Assembly: GCF_017963645.1 (NCBI RefSeq)
Contig: NZ_JAGMWN010000002.1
Coordinates: forward strand, 124,001 to 188,000
Direction of reading: 5' to 3'
Length of the DNA: 64,000 bases
Source of the DNA: Marivibrio halodurans
Lineage (GTDB): Bacteria; Pseudomonadota; Alphaproteobacteria; UBA8366; Aestuariispiraceae
A program made the position numbers and the translations under genes. This document shows positions 26,600 through 35,848 of the stretch, one piece after another (position 1 is the stretch's first letter; each line of letters starts with the position of its first letter). Below the pieces are notes generated by a model that worked only from the letters and a program-made list of their open reading frames with translations, was not told the DNA's origin and made no database searches.

Positions 26600-28330
26600 A
26601 TGGCGCGCATGCCGCACGAGACGATACAGCAGGACTCGACCCAGGACGCCGAGCGCTCCCGCCCCAAGGTCGGTGAGGTGCTGCGCAGCCGCCGCCTTTC
26701 ACGCGATGAGGGGCTTCGGGAGGTCGCGCAGAAATTGCGCATCCGATACCCCTATCTGGAGGCGATCGAGGAAGGACGGCTCAGCGAGTTGCCGGGGCCG
26801 ACCTATGCGATCGGCTTCGTGCGGGCCTATGCCGATTATCTGGGCCTGACCACGGAGGATGTGGTCGCCCGGTTCAAGGCGGAAAGCCGGCAATTGGAAA
26901 GCCGCTCGGAACTGGTCTTTCCCGAACCGCTTCCGGGCAGTCGCGTGCCGGGCTTCGCGCTCCTGCTGGTGGCGATCATGCTCGGTGGCATGGTCTATGG
27001 GGGATGGCTCTATGTCTCCGGCCAGGATCGTCCGATCGCGGAGATCATTCCCGCCGTGCCCGAACGGCTGGCCGCCCTGATCAACGACGTCTCGGGGCAG
27101 ATTTCTGATGTGCCCGCACCGCCGCCCGGGACCGAAACCCCGGCGGAGGACGGGACGGCACCCGCCGATAGCGCGCCGGATGCCGGCACGGGCGCCGATG
27201 TCCGAATGGACGCGGAGACCGGGGCCGGTGCCTCCTCCGGCGCGGGCGGCAATGAATCATGGCCCGGCGCCCAGCCCCAGGCGGACCAAATGGCGGGTCA
27301 GACGGGGGAGACGACCTCCGAGTCGGCGCCGGCCTCCGGGGCGGAGGACGCGGCGCGGCCGACGACGGGGGGGGCGGTCGACGGAAGCGGGACCGCCGCG
27401 CCGCAAGCCGGAACGGGCGAAACCGAAACGACGCGCGCCGACGGGCCCCAGCCCGGCACGACGGAAGGCGTGGCCGCCGACGATGCGGAGGCGCCCGCCT
27501 CCGGTCAGGTCGCGACGGGACAGGCGCCGGCCGCCGAGGCCGCCGCCACCGGCGAGTCGACAGTGGCGCAATCGACGGCACCACAACCGACAACACCACA
27601 ACCGACGATCCGGAGTGGGCAGGAAAACGCGACGGCCGCCGCCAACGGCGAGGCTGCCTCGACGGCGGAGAGCGGCGCGCCGGACGGCCCGGCCCCCCGC
27701 ACCGCCGCGGAGGCGGAGGAGAATGTCGCGGCTATCGCCGAGGTGACGAGCGAACCTCTCGACCCGCCCGCGTCCGCCTCCAACCAGCCCACCTCGAACC
27801 AGCCTGCCGGCACGGCCCCCGATCCCGGTGCGCCGGCCTCGGGCGGTGTTCCGGCAGGCAACACGCCGACACAAGTCACGTCGACACAAGGCACGCCATC
27901 CCAAGACGGTGTGCCCCAGCAGGGCGGGGCCTCCCAAGGCGGGACGACGGAAACCGCTTCGGCCGAATTACCGGCCGTGCCGGAGAATGACAGCGCGGGC
28001 GATCAGATCGCGCCCGCCGCCGGGTCTGGTGGCCAGGTCTATGGCGCCGCCCCGGATCAATCGCGCGTGACCCTCACCGCGCGCGTCGCTTCCTGGGTCG
28101 AGGTCAGCGGCCCGGCCGGTCAGACGCTGATGGCGCGCCTGCTGCGCGCGGGCGAGACCTATCGCGTGCCGGACGAGGCGGGAGTAACATTGGTCACCGG
28201 CAATGCCGGCGGGCTGGAGATCCTGGTGGACGGGGAGCGCGCGCCGGATATCGGGCCGCTCGGCGCGGTGCGGCGCAATGTGGTGCTCGACCCGGCGAAG
28301 TTGAAGGCGGGGGTCGCCGTCGGCGGTTAG
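26600..28330 (+). CDS. RodZ-like membrane protein: HTH, one TM segment, long linker, DUF4115
   Basis: A 576-residue protein. Residues about 24-92 form a Cro-type helix-turn-helix (VGEVLRSRRLSRDEGLREVA), as in RodZ; about 117-137 is a single transmembrane helix; about 165-475 is a very long periplasmic linker rich in Ala, Gly, Pro, Thr and Gln; about 485-570 is the DUF4115 domain (RVTLTARVASWVEVSG). RodZ links MreB filaments to the cell-wall elongation machinery. The linker is several times longer than in E. coli RodZ. The gene precedes ispG, as in many proteobacteria. Confidence 0.85.
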   Translation: MARMPHETIQQDSTQDAERSRPKVGEVLRSRRLSRDEGLREVAQKLRIRYPYLEAIEEGRLSELPGPTYAIGFVRAYADYLGLTTEDVVARFKAESRQLESRSELVFPEPLPGSRVPGFALLLVAIMLGGMVYGGWLYVSGQDRPIAEIIPAVPERLAALINDVSGQISDVPAPPPGTETPAEDGTAPADSAPDAGTGADVRMDAETGAGASSGAGGNESWPGAQPQADQMAGQTGETTSESAPASGAEDAARPTTGGAVDGSGTAAPQAGTGETETTRADGPQPGTTEGVAADDAEAPASGQVATGQAPAAEAAATGESTVAQSTAPQPTTPQPTIRSGQENATAAANGEAASTAESGAPDGPAPRTAAEAEENVAAIAEVTSEPLDPPASASNQPTSNQPAGTAPDPGAPASGGVPAGNTPTQVTSTQGTPSQDGVPQQGGASQGGTTETASAELPAVPENDSAGDQIAPAAGSGGQVYGAAPDQSRVTLTARVASWVEVSGPAGQTLMARLLRAGETYRVPDEAGVTLVTGNAGGLEILVDGERAPDIGPLGAVRRNVVLDPAKLKAGVAVGG

Positions 28331-28473
28331 GTGCCGGGTATCGGCCCGATCCGCATCATGCGCGGGAAAGCGTTACGCCACGGCTTGATTTCCGCCGGCT
28401 CGACCCGCATTTTCAGGATATGGAGAGTCCCCCGGTGACTGGCGCTGGCCGGTACGGAAACGGGGTGTAACCC

Positions 28474-28521
28474 CTGGAACAACCTGGGCTGGGAACAACC
28501 CGGGCCGGGGACAAGCGCGGG
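28474..28521 (+). repeat. 16-bp tandem repeat, 3 copies
   Basis: Units CTGGAACAACCTGGGC, TGGGAACAACCCGGGC and CGGGGACAAGCGCGGG lie head to tail in the 240-base gap between the RodZ-like gene and ispG. The third unit is diverged. The units sit 50-97 bases before the ispG start. Confidence 0.7.
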
Positions 28522-28570
28522 ACGGGCGAGCCCGGCCGAGGCCGCGCCCGAGGAAGATCGAGCACGGACG

Positions 28571-29725
28571 ATGAGCGTCAGGCCCTATCGCGATATCTAT
28601 CGCCGCCCTTCGCGCCGGATCATGGTGGGCGAGGTGCCGGTCGGCGGGGACGCGCCGGTCACCGTTCAGACCATGACCAACACGCTGACCGCCGACGCGG
28701 CGGCTACGATCGCCCAGATCCGGCGTTGCGAGATCGCGGGCGCGGACATCGTGCGCGTCTCCTGCCCCGACGCGGAATCGACCGAGGCGCTGCGCCATAT
28801 CGTGCCCGAGGTGACGGTCCCGATCGTCGCCGATATCCATTTCCATTATAAGCGCGCGATCGAGGCGGCGGAGGCCGGGGCGGCCTGCCTGCGCATCAAT
28901 CCGGGCAATATCGGCAGCGCCGAGCGCGTGCGCGAGGTGGTGCGCGCGGCCAAGGATTACGGCTGCTCCATGCGCATCGGCGTCAATGCCGGCTCGCTGG
29001 AGAAGCATCTGCTGGAGAAATACGGCGAGCCCTGCCCCGAGGCGATGGTGGAGAGCGCACTGGAACATGCCCGTATCCTGGAGGATAACGACTTCCGGGA
29101 GTTCAAGATTTCGGTCAAGGCATCGGACGTCTTCCTGGCGGCGGCGGCCTATCAGCAATTGGCGGAGGCGTGCGACTATCCGCTTCACCTGGGCGTGACC
29201 GAGGCGGGTGGCCTGCGCGCCGGGACGATCAAATCCTCGCTCGGCATCGGGTCGCTGCTCTGGGCGGGTATCGGGGACACGCTGCGCGTCTCTCTCTCGG
29301 CGGAGCCGGAGGAGGAGGTCCGCGTCGGCTTCGATATCCTGAAGTCGCTCAATCTGCGCCATCGCGGCGTCAATGTGATCTCCTGCCCCTCCTGCGCGCG
29401 CCAGCAGTTCGACGTGATCGAGACGGTGAAGGTGCTGGAGGACCGGTTGAGCCATATCACCACGCCGATGACGGTCTCGGTGATCGGATGCGTGGTGAAC
29501 GGCCCGGGCGAGGCGCGGGAGACCGATATCGGCTTCACCGGTGGCGGCAAGGGCACGCATCAGGTCTATATCGCCGGGCAGCCGGCCCATCGGCTCAAGG
29601 ACCGGGATATCGTCGATCATCTGGTCGAACTGGTCGAGGCGAAGGCGGCCGAGATCGAGGCCGAGAAAGCGGCCGCCGAGGAGACCGGCGGTCCCAAGAC
29701 CCAGGCCGCCGACGCCGCCGAATAG
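28571..29725 (+). CDS. ispG: 4-hydroxy-3-methylbut-2-enyl diphosphate synthase IspG
   Basis: A 384-residue IspG (GcpE) of the short bacterial type without the plant insert. The TIM-barrel domain starts with [15 protein letters not shown]; the C-terminal domain holds the [4Fe-4S] ligands in [12 protein letters not shown] and [11 protein letters not shown], with the Glu of GPGEA completing the site. It reduces MEcPP to HMBPP in the MEP isoprenoid pathway. The last 25 residues are a Glu/Ala-rich extension. It precedes hemA by 34 bases. Confidence 0.96.
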   Translation: MSVRPYRDIYRRPSRRIMVGEVPVGGDAPVTVQTMTNTLTADAAATIAQIRRCEIAGADIVRVSCPDAESTEALRHIVPEVTVPIVADIHFHYKRAIEAAEAGAACLRINPGNIGSAERVREVVRAAKDYGCSMRIGVNAGSLEKHLLEKYGEPCPEAMVESALEHARILEDNDFREFKISVKASDVFLAAAAYQQLAEACDYPLHLGVTEAGGLRAGTIKSSLGIGSLLWAGIGDTLRVSLSAEPEEEVRVGFDILKSLNLRHRGVNVISCPSCARQQFDVIETVKVLEDRLSHITTPMTVSVIGCVVNGPGEARETDIGFTGGGKGTHQVYIAGQPAHRLKDRDIVDHLVELVEAKAAEIEAEKAAAEETGGPKTQAADAAE

Positions 29726-29759
29726 CTCTTCAACACCCGGCCGAAGGACCGAAACGCCC

Positions 29760-31124
29760 GTGACGGATCACGCTTCCGTCGATCGGCCGGCGGATGCGCG
29801 GCCTTATATCGTCGGCGCGAATCATCGCACCGCGGACGGGCGGCTGCGCGAGGCGTTGTTCGTCGAGGAGGCGCGGCTGGAGGAGACCTATGCCGCGATC
29901 GGCGCGGCGGGGCTCGCCCCGGCGGCGTTGCTCTCCACCTGCGACCGGGTGGAACTGCACGGCATGGCCGCCGATCCGGAAGCGGCGGCCGCGCGGGCGG
30001 AAGCCTTCCTGGCGGACCGGGCGGGCGTTCCGCCCCATCGTTTGGACGGCGCGGTCTATCGGCTCTATGACGCGGATGCGGTCGGGCATCTCTATCGGGT
30101 GGCCTCGGCGCTCGACAGTCACATGGTGGGCGAGGCGCAGATCCTGGGGCAGCTCAAGGCCGCGGCCGCGCGCGCGGCCGCGGCCGGCACGATGTCGGTC
30201 GAACTCGACCGGCTTTATCAATCCGCCTTTCAATTGGCGAAGCGCGTGCGCAGCCAGACCCGGATCGGGGAGGGCGCGGTCTCCGTGGCGGCGGCCGCGG
30301 TGCGGATCGCGGGCGATCTACATGGCGACCTGAGCGACCGGCGCGGGCTTCTGATCGGACTCGGCGATGTCGCGGACGTGATGTTGGAGCAGTTCGAGCG
30401 TGCCGGCCTGACCCGGTTCGACATGACCGGCCCGTCGCGCCGGACCGAACGGGTGGCGGGCCGTGCCGGCCGGAACTTCGTGCCCTTCGACCGGCTGGCC
30501 GAGGCCATCGGCGAAAGCGACGTGGTGGTGACGGCCGGGGGCCTCGGCCGATATCTGGTGACGCCGGAGGTGCTGGAGGCGGCGCTGGACCGTCGGCGGC
30601 GCCGGCCGATCCTGCTGCTCGATTGCGGTGTGCCGCGCGATGTGGAGCCGGCCTGCGACCGGATCGAGGAGGCGTTCCTCTATAGCCTCGCCGATATCGA
30701 GCGGTTGGCCGAGCGCGGCCAACTCGACCGCCGGGCGGAGGCCGAGGAGGCGGGTCGCATGGCGGAGGCCGCGGTAATCGAATGGCGCCGCCACCAGGCG
30801 GAACAGGAAGGGATTCCGGCACTGATCGCGCTGCGCGAGCATTTCGAGACGGCGCGGGCCGACGTCCTCTCCCGCCATCCGCGCGCCGACGCGGAGGAGG
30901 CGACGCGGCTGTTGATGAATCGACTGCTGCACCGGCCAAGCGAGGCGCTGCGCGCCATCGCGGCCGAGGGGGGCGCGGCCGACCTGCGCGACATGGTGAC
31001 CGTCAATCGCGTCCTGGCGCGCCTGTTCGGCGTGGGCGGCGCGGCGGAGGCCGGTGCGGCGGAAAGCGGCGTGGTGGCGGATCAAACCGGACGGGACGAT
31101 CAGGAGGTGAAGGACCGCGAATGA
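29760..31124 (+). CDS. hemA: Glutamyl-tRNA reductase
   Basis: A 454-residue GluTR starting at GTG 29760, which follows AAGGA and matches the N-terminal boundary of the family. The catalytic Cys lies in [12 protein letters not shown] (about 57-68); [14 protein letters not shown] is the other active-site motif; the NADPH-binding loop is [11 protein letters not shown]; the C-terminal helical dimerisation domain begins near residue 310. It reduces glutamyl-tRNA to glutamate-1-semialdehyde, the first step of C5-pathway tetrapyrrole synthesis. Its stop overlaps the prfA start by 4 bases. Presence of the C5 enzyme is notable, since many alphaproteobacteria use ALA synthase (also called HemA). Confidence 0.9.
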   Translation: MTDHASVDRPADARPYIVGANHRTADGRLREALFVEEARLEETYAAIGAAGLAPAALLSTCDRVELHGMAADPEAAAARAEAFLADRAGVPPHRLDGAVYRLYDADAVGHLYRVASALDSHMVGEAQILGQLKAAAARAAAAGTMSVELDRLYQSAFQLAKRVRSQTRIGEGAVSVAAAAVRIAGDLHGDLSDRRGLLIGLGDVADVMLEQFERAGLTRFDMTGPSRRTERVAGRAGRNFVPFDRLAEAIGESDVVVTAGGLGRYLVTPEVLEAALDRRRRRPILLLDCGVPRDVEPACDRIEEAFLYSLADIERLAERGQLDRRAEAEEAGRMAEAAVIEWRRHQAEQEGIPALIALREHFETARADVLSRHPRADAEEATRLLMNRLLHRPSEALRAIAAEGGAADLRDMVTVNRVLARLFGVGGAAEAGAAESGVVADQTGRDDQEVKDRE

Positions 31125-32203
31125 GTTGGACCGATAATCTGGAACGGGTCCTGGCGCGCCATCGGGAGCTTTCCGATACCATGGCGCGGGGCGATCTGGG
31201 CGCCGACGCGTTCCGAAAATATTCGAAGGAATATGCCGACCTCTCCCCTCTGGTGGAGAAGGCGGAGGCCTTCAAGGCCGCGAGGGCCGAACGCGCGGAC
31301 CTTGCCGGCATGGCCGAGGATGCGAGCGCCGACGCGGAGATGCGCGCGCTGGCGCGCGAGGAATTGGAGACGCTCGACGAACGCCTGCCGGAGATCGAGC
31401 ACGAGTTGAAACTGCTCCTGCTGCCGAAGGACGAGGCCGACGATCGCAGCGCCATCCTGGAAATCCGCGCCGGGACCGGCGGTGACGAGGCGGCGCTCTT
31501 CGCGGGCGATCTGTTCCGGATGTATCAGCGCTACGCCCAGATCCGGGGCTGGCGCCTCGACGTGGTGGAGGCGAGCGAGAACGAGATCGGCGGCTATTCC
31601 CAGATCATCGCCGAGGTGTCGGGCGATGGCGCCTATGGCGCGCTCAAGTATGAATCGGGCGTCCATCGCGTCCAGCGCGTGCCGGAGACGGAATCCGGCG
31701 GCCGCATCCACACCTCCGCCGCGACGGTGGCCGTGCTGCCGGAGGCGCAGGAGGTCGATATCGACATCGACGAGGGCGATCTGCGCGTCGATACCTATCG
31801 CAGCCAGGGTGCCGGCGGTCAGCATGTGAACACCACCGACAGCGCGATTCGCATCACCCACATCCCGACCGGCGTCGTCGTCACCTGCCAGGACGAAAAG
31901 TCGCAGCATAAGAACCGGGCGAAGGCGATGCGGGTCCTTCGTGCGCGCCTGTTCGACGCCGAGCGCGAACGTCAGATGAGCGAGCGGGCGGAGGCCCGCA
32001 AGACCCAGGTTGGCTCCGGCGACCGGTCGGAACGCATCCGCACCTACAATTTCCCGCAAGGCCGCGTCACCGACCATCGCATCAACCTGACGCTCTACAA
32101 GCTGGATAAGGTGATCGCCGGCGAGGCGCTGGGCGAGGTGATCGACGCCCTGGTGCTGGAGGATCGCGCGGCCCGGCTCGCCGTGATCGCCGAGGATGGC
32201 TGA
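31121..32203 (+). CDS. prfA: Peptide chain release factor 1
   Basis: A 360-residue RF1. Gly232-Gly233-Gln234 in the [18 protein letters not shown] segment is the GGQ loop that triggers peptide release at UAG and UAA codons. The start ATG 31121 overlaps the hemA stop (ATGA), indicating coupled translation; a longer in-frame extension lies within hemA. The Gln of GGQ is methylated by PrmC, the product of the next gene. Confidence 0.97.
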   Translation: MSWTDNLERVLARHRELSDTMARGDLGADAFRKYSKEYADLSPLVEKAEAFKAARAERADLAGMAEDASADAEMRALAREELETLDERLPEIEHELKLLLLPKDEADDRSAILEIRAGTGGDEAALFAGDLFRMYQRYAQIRGWRLDVVEASENEIGGYSQIIAEVSGDGAYGALKYESGVHRVQRVPETESGGRIHTSAATVAVLPEAQEVDIDIDEGDLRVDTYRSQGAGGQHVNTTDSAIRITHIPTGVVVTCQDEKSQHKNRAKAMRVLRARLFDAERERQMSERAEARKTQVGSGDRSERIRTYNFPQGRVTDHRINLTLYKLDKVIAGEALGEVIDALVLEDRAARLAVIAEDG

Positions 32204-33098
32204 GACGACCCCGCCTAAAACCCTGGGGGCGCTGCTGACCGCGGCCACGGCCCGCCTTGCCGAAGCGGGGGTGGAGACGCCGGCGCGCGATGCGCGTCTG
32301 TTGCTGGCCGATGCCATGGCGGTTTCCCCGGCGGCGCTGATCGGGGCGGGGCGCGATCCGGTTTCGCCGACCGCCGCCGCGCGGTTCGAGGCTCATATCA
32401 TCCGGCGCGCGGAGCGGGAGCCGGTATCCCGGATCCTGGGACGGCGGGGATTCTGGACGCTCGACCTTGCGGTCGATCCGGCGGTCCTCGATCCGCGCGC
32501 GGACAGCGAAACCTTGGTGGAGGCCGCGCTCGACGCCGCGCCGGACAGGGCGCGGGCTTGGCGGGTGCTCGACCTCGGTGTCGGCAGCGGGTGCCTATTG
32601 CTGGCCGTGCTGTCGGAGCGGCCGGCGGCGATCGGCCTCGGCATCGATCGCTCGGCGGCGGCGGCCGGAATCGCGCGGGCCAACGCGGCGGCGCTCGGCC
32701 TCGATGGCCGGGCATGGATCGCGGTCGGCGACTGGGCGGCGGCGGTGGCTGGGCCGATCGACCTGGTTTTGGCGAATCCACCCTATATCGCGCGCGGCGA
32801 GATCGCGGACCTCGCCCCGGAGGTCGCGGGACATGATCCCCGGCTCGCGCTCGATGGGGGGGCGGACGGTTTGGACGCCTATCGCGCGATTCTCGCGGGA
32901 TTGCCGCGACTCCTCGCGCCGGACGGCCATGCGGTCTTCGAGGTCGGCGCGGGGCAATGGGCCGCGCTCGCCGATCTGGCCCTGGCGGCGGGTTTCGAGG
33001 CGACGGCCTGCCGGCGCGATTCGGCGGGGATCGCACGGGTTCTGAGTGTCCGTCGCATGGGCAAAAAACGGCTTGGAAAGAGCCAACGAACGGGCTAG
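32196..33098 (+). CDS. prmC: Release factor glutamine methyltransferase
   Basis: A 300-residue PrmC (HemK). The N-terminal helical substrate-binding domain spans about 1-85; the SAM-binding motif I is [15 protein letters not shown] at about 125-139; NPPY near residue 192 is the catalytic motif for glutamine N5 methylation. It overlaps prfA by 8 bases, keeping enzyme and substrate coupled. The last 15 residues are basic and probably unstructured. Confidence 0.95.
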   Translation: MAETTPPKTLGALLTAATARLAEAGVETPARDARLLLADAMAVSPAALIGAGRDPVSPTAAARFEAHIIRRAEREPVSRILGRRGFWTLDLAVDPAVLDPRADSETLVEAALDAAPDRARAWRVLDLGVGSGCLLLAVLSERPAAIGLGIDRSAAAAGIARANAAALGLDGRAWIAVGDWAAAVAGPIDLVLANPPYIARGEIADLAPEVAGHDPRLALDGGADGLDAYRAILAGLPRLLAPDGHAVFEVGAGQWAALADLALAAGFEATACRRDSAGIARVLSVRRMGKKRLGKSQRTG

Positions 33099-33524
33099 GG
33101 TCATCCGCGCGTCGGGTACGATGTTGCGGCTGATGCGCGGGCTAATTGCCCCGCGTGCCGCGTGATCGGGGCGACGCTGGCGGACAATCCGGCGAATAGT
33201 AGGCCGCACAGGATGTGCGCGCGGTGCGATCCACGGGATCGCGTCCCGATACGCGCTCGCCCTAGGGAATGGCCATGCATGCCGCCCATAATGGGCGTGG
33301 CCGGGCACCAGCCGAGGCGACGACGAAAGGCTCCCCGCGTGTCGTGACGTGGGGGAGGCCGGACGGAAGCGCGGTCTTGACCGTGCGCGCCGCAGGCTCC
33401 CGCGCCGTCGGGTTGAGAGGGGCCGGACGAAAATCGGCCGGATCGGGGGGACCTATTCGGTCTCACGCATGAGGTCGCCGTCACGGGTCGCGGCCGTCCT
33501 TGATGGACGGGCGGGGGCCATTTC
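33099..33524. other. 426-base intergenic region before the DUF4167 gene
   Basis: No coding frame is supported. Two dyads are visible: GCGATCC-ACG-GGATCGC at 33226-33242, which could end the hemA-prfA-prmC message although no T-run follows, and the near-perfect palindrome CGCCCATAATGGGCG at 33283-33297, which could be an operator. Confidence 0.45.
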
Positions 33525-34418
33525 ATGAATGACGGCGGGAATCGAACGAGGATCGGTGTGAGCAATCAGAATCAAAAGCGCGGCCGTCGTAACAATAACA
33601 ACAATAATAATGGCGGCGGTGGTCGCCGTGGTGGCGGAAATCCGGCACGGCAGAATTATGATTCGAATGGGCCGGGTGTGCGTATTCGCGGCAACGCGAC
33701 GCAGATCCAGGATAAGTATCTGCAATTGGCGCGCGATGCTCAGGGTTCCGGCGACCGGGTTCTGGCCGAGAATATGTTGCAGCATGCGGAGCATTACTAC
33801 CGCATCCTGAACGCCGATTCCGGCGATCGGGGCGGCCGCTCCAACCAGCATCAAGGGCAACCCCAGATGCCGAATGCCGCCGAACTTACCCAGCGCGGCG
33901 ATCAAGACGATGACGCGGGCAATCGGCGCGACGACGCCGATGGATCGCGCCGGGAGCAAGCGTCGGGACGCGATCAGGGCACCGACGGCCGGGACGACGG
34001 CGATACCGCCGAGGGCGATGGCGGCGGCCGTCCCGCGCGCGCGCAACGTGGTCGGGGCCGGGGGCGCCCGCGCCGCGAGGCGAGCGATGAGGGGGCGGGC
34101 GAATCCGGCCCGGTCGCCAAATCCGGGACCGACGCGACGAACGAGGACGGCACGGGCGCTGGCGGCGATTCACCCAAACAGGAAGCGGCCGACGCGACCG
34201 ACACGGGAGGCACCGACGCGGGAGGCACCGAGGCCGGGGCGACAGAGGCGGCAGCGGCTGAAAGCGCGCCGCCCAAGCGTGGTCGCGGCCGCCCCCGCAA
34301 GAACCCGGATGCGCCCCCGCGTCGTCGTCGGACGCCGTCCCGGGATGCGGCCGATAATGCGGCCGACTCGGAGGAGCCGGACGATGCCGGCGTCCGCGCC
34401 ATTCTCGGCGCGGACTGA
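33525..34418 (+). CDS. DUF4167 protein with AT-hook-like tail
   Basis: A 297-residue, very polar protein. A basic, Asn- and Gly-rich start (about 15-40, including a run of seven Asn) leads into the DUF4167 core at about 40-100 (ARQNYDSNGPGVRIRGNA, then YLQLARDAQGSGDRVLAENM). The rest is acidic/Ala-rich linker carrying two AT-hook-like motifs, RGRGRGRPRRE and KRGRGRPRKNP. AT-hooks bind the minor groove of DNA, so a nucleic-acid role is plausible, but the family is uncharacterised. The position after prmC and before clpB is conserved in alphaproteobacteria. Confidence 0.82.
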   Translation: MNDGGNRTRIGVSNQNQKRGRRNNNNNNNGGGGRRGGGNPARQNYDSNGPGVRIRGNATQIQDKYLQLARDAQGSGDRVLAENMLQHAEHYYRILNADSGDRGGRSNQHQGQPQMPNAAELTQRGDQDDDAGNRRDDADGSRREQASGRDQGTDGRDDGDTAEGDGGGRPARAQRGRGRGRPRREASDEGAGESGPVAKSGTDATNEDGTGAGGDSPKQEAADATDTGGTDAGGTEAGATEAAAAESAPPKRGRGRPRKNPDAPPRRRRTPSRDAADNAADSEEPDDAGVRAILGAD

Positions 34419-34425
34419 ACGACGC

Positions 34426-34442
34426 GCCGGCGCCCCGCCGGC
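34426..34442. terminator. Short hairpin between convergent DUF4167 and MOSC genes
   Basis: GCCGGCG-CCC-CGCCGGC forms a 7-bp all-GC stem with a three-base loop, 8 bases after the DUF4167 stop. Only a weak TTT follows on the plus strand, so efficiency is doubtful. Confidence 0.35.
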
Positions 34443-34495
34443 GGCCATTTCCGGCGCTCGTTTCATGTTGTTCCGGTGACGGTCGGGGCGGTCGG

Positions 34496-35257
34496 TCAGG
34501 CGATGCGCGCGCTATCGCCCTTGGCGATCCGGCCGCCTCGAACGACGCGGGCATAGACGCCGCATTCGATATGACCGAAGCCCTTACGCAGGGTGAGCGG
34601 CAGGTTCATGTCGACCGCGCCGGTCGCGGGGTCGACATTGGTGGCGGCGCAGCGCTCGATCGGCTCGACGACCTCCAGCGCGGCCTCGCCGATCTCGATC
34701 ACCTTGCCGACCCAGCCCGATTCGGTCCAGGCCGGCGCGCCGTCGATATAGAAATTGCCTCGGAAGCGCAGCGGATCGACCGGCGCGCGGGCGACGCGCT
34801 CGATATCGCGCACGCTCGCCAGATTGATCAACGAAACCCATGGGTCCGGTACGTCGGTGAATTGCTGGTCCGCCGGTGCCTCGACGATGCGCGGATTGCC
34901 GCGCGGTCCTTCCGGCAGGAAACCGGAGAGGAAGGTTTGCAGCAGCATTCGTCCGGTGACGTCGTCGAGCCGCCCACGGCTGACCTGCTTGCCCTTGCGG
35001 GTGATGGTCAGGGTGTTCGTCTCATCTTCGAAGGAGATGCCGAGTTGGCCGAGCTTCTCGTCCTTCGCCAACATCAGGAATTCCTGCTTCCGCGCCCATT
35101 CCGGGGCGGCGGGGTCGATCTTGCTGGCGGCGTGCGCGATCGCCCACCGGCGGTCGTTGGGCAGCGCGCGGCCGACCGCCAAGGCGACCTCCGACACATG
35201 GTCGGCGCTCAATCCCTTTACCGGATAGCGGCAGATATCGTCGACGCGCATCCCCAT
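34496..35257 (-). CDS. MOSC-domain protein
   Basis: A 253-residue protein. An N-terminal MOSC_N-like beta barrel (about 3-110, opening VDDICRYPVKGLSADHV) is followed by the MOSC domain (about 115-250). The conserved Cys in ERCAATNVDPATG is the presumed sulfur carrier or molybdenum-cofactor ligand. MOSC proteins handle sulfur for metal-sulfur cofactors or detoxify N-hydroxylated bases (YcbX, mARC). Its specific substrate is unknown. It converges with the DUF4167 gene and diverges from a small orphan gene. Confidence 0.85.
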   Translation of the reverse strand: MGMRVDDICRYPVKGLSADHVSEVALAVGRALPNDRRWAIAHAASKIDPAAPEWARKQEFLMLAKDEKLGQLGISFEDETNTLTITRKGKQVSRGRLDDVTGRMLLQTFLSGFLPEGPRGNPRIVEAPADQQFTDVPDPWVSLINLASVRDIERVARAPVDPLRFRGNFYIDGAPAWTESGWVGKVIEIGEAALEVVEPIERCAATNVDPATGAVDMNLPLTLRKGFGHIECGVYARVVRGGRIAKGDSARIA

Positions 35258-35440
35258 GCCTCCGTTTTAGCCACTCCCTTCGGTGTCGCCAAGGCCCGCG
35301 AGGATCTCACCGCGACCACGTGCAATGCGGGCGGAATGGTCGCGGCGTTTCAACTTGCTGTGATTGGGCGGCGCGCCTAGTTTCGCACGCGCGATCTTTC
35401 GTCCACCGTTTCCCCTTAGCGTGGTGTGATTTCAGACTAA

Positions 35441-35848
35441 ATGGCTGATGCCTTTCCCTATGAGGTCTATGCGGTGCGGGCCGGTTCCTCCGCGCCGGTC
35501 TTCGCTCTCGTCTCGCCCGTTCGGGTGTTGCTGGTTCTTCTGGGGCGGGAAGCGCCGCCTCTCGGCACATCGATGGTGACCGCGCTCAAGGAGATCGATT
35601 GCTCTCCGCGCGACGTGCGCGACATCGTCCATGTCGGCGAGGCGCCGGAGGATGGCCCGCGCAGCGTCGCGGCCTTCGCCGATGCTTGGATACATCGCGT
35701 CACGGGAGAAAAGGACCTGCTGGCCGGCATCAGCGCCGTGCGTGACGAGGACGGGCGCCTTACCCTGCGCGTCACCACGCGCGGCGGGCGCCTGATCCTG
35801 CCCGCGCTGGACCAGGTGCCCGCCGGCGCGGCGGTGCGGTTGGATTAG
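35441..35848 (+). CDS. Conserved hypothetical protein, 135 residues
   Basis: I do not recognise this family. It is a soluble alpha/beta-looking protein with no signal peptide or membrane segment; the strands VLLVLL and LTLRVTT and the C-terminal [19 protein letters not shown] are the clearest features. The stop TAG (35846-35848) overlaps the clpB stop on the other strand, so the two genes share bases at their ends. No strong ribosome binding site is seen before ATG 35441. Confidence 0.6.
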   Translation: MADAFPYEVYAVRAGSSAPVFALVSPVRVLLVLLGREAPPLGTSMVTALKEIDCSPRDVRDIVHVGEAPEDGPRSVAAFADAWIHRVTGEKDLLAGISAVRDEDGRLTLRVTTRGGRLILPALDQVPAGAAVRLD

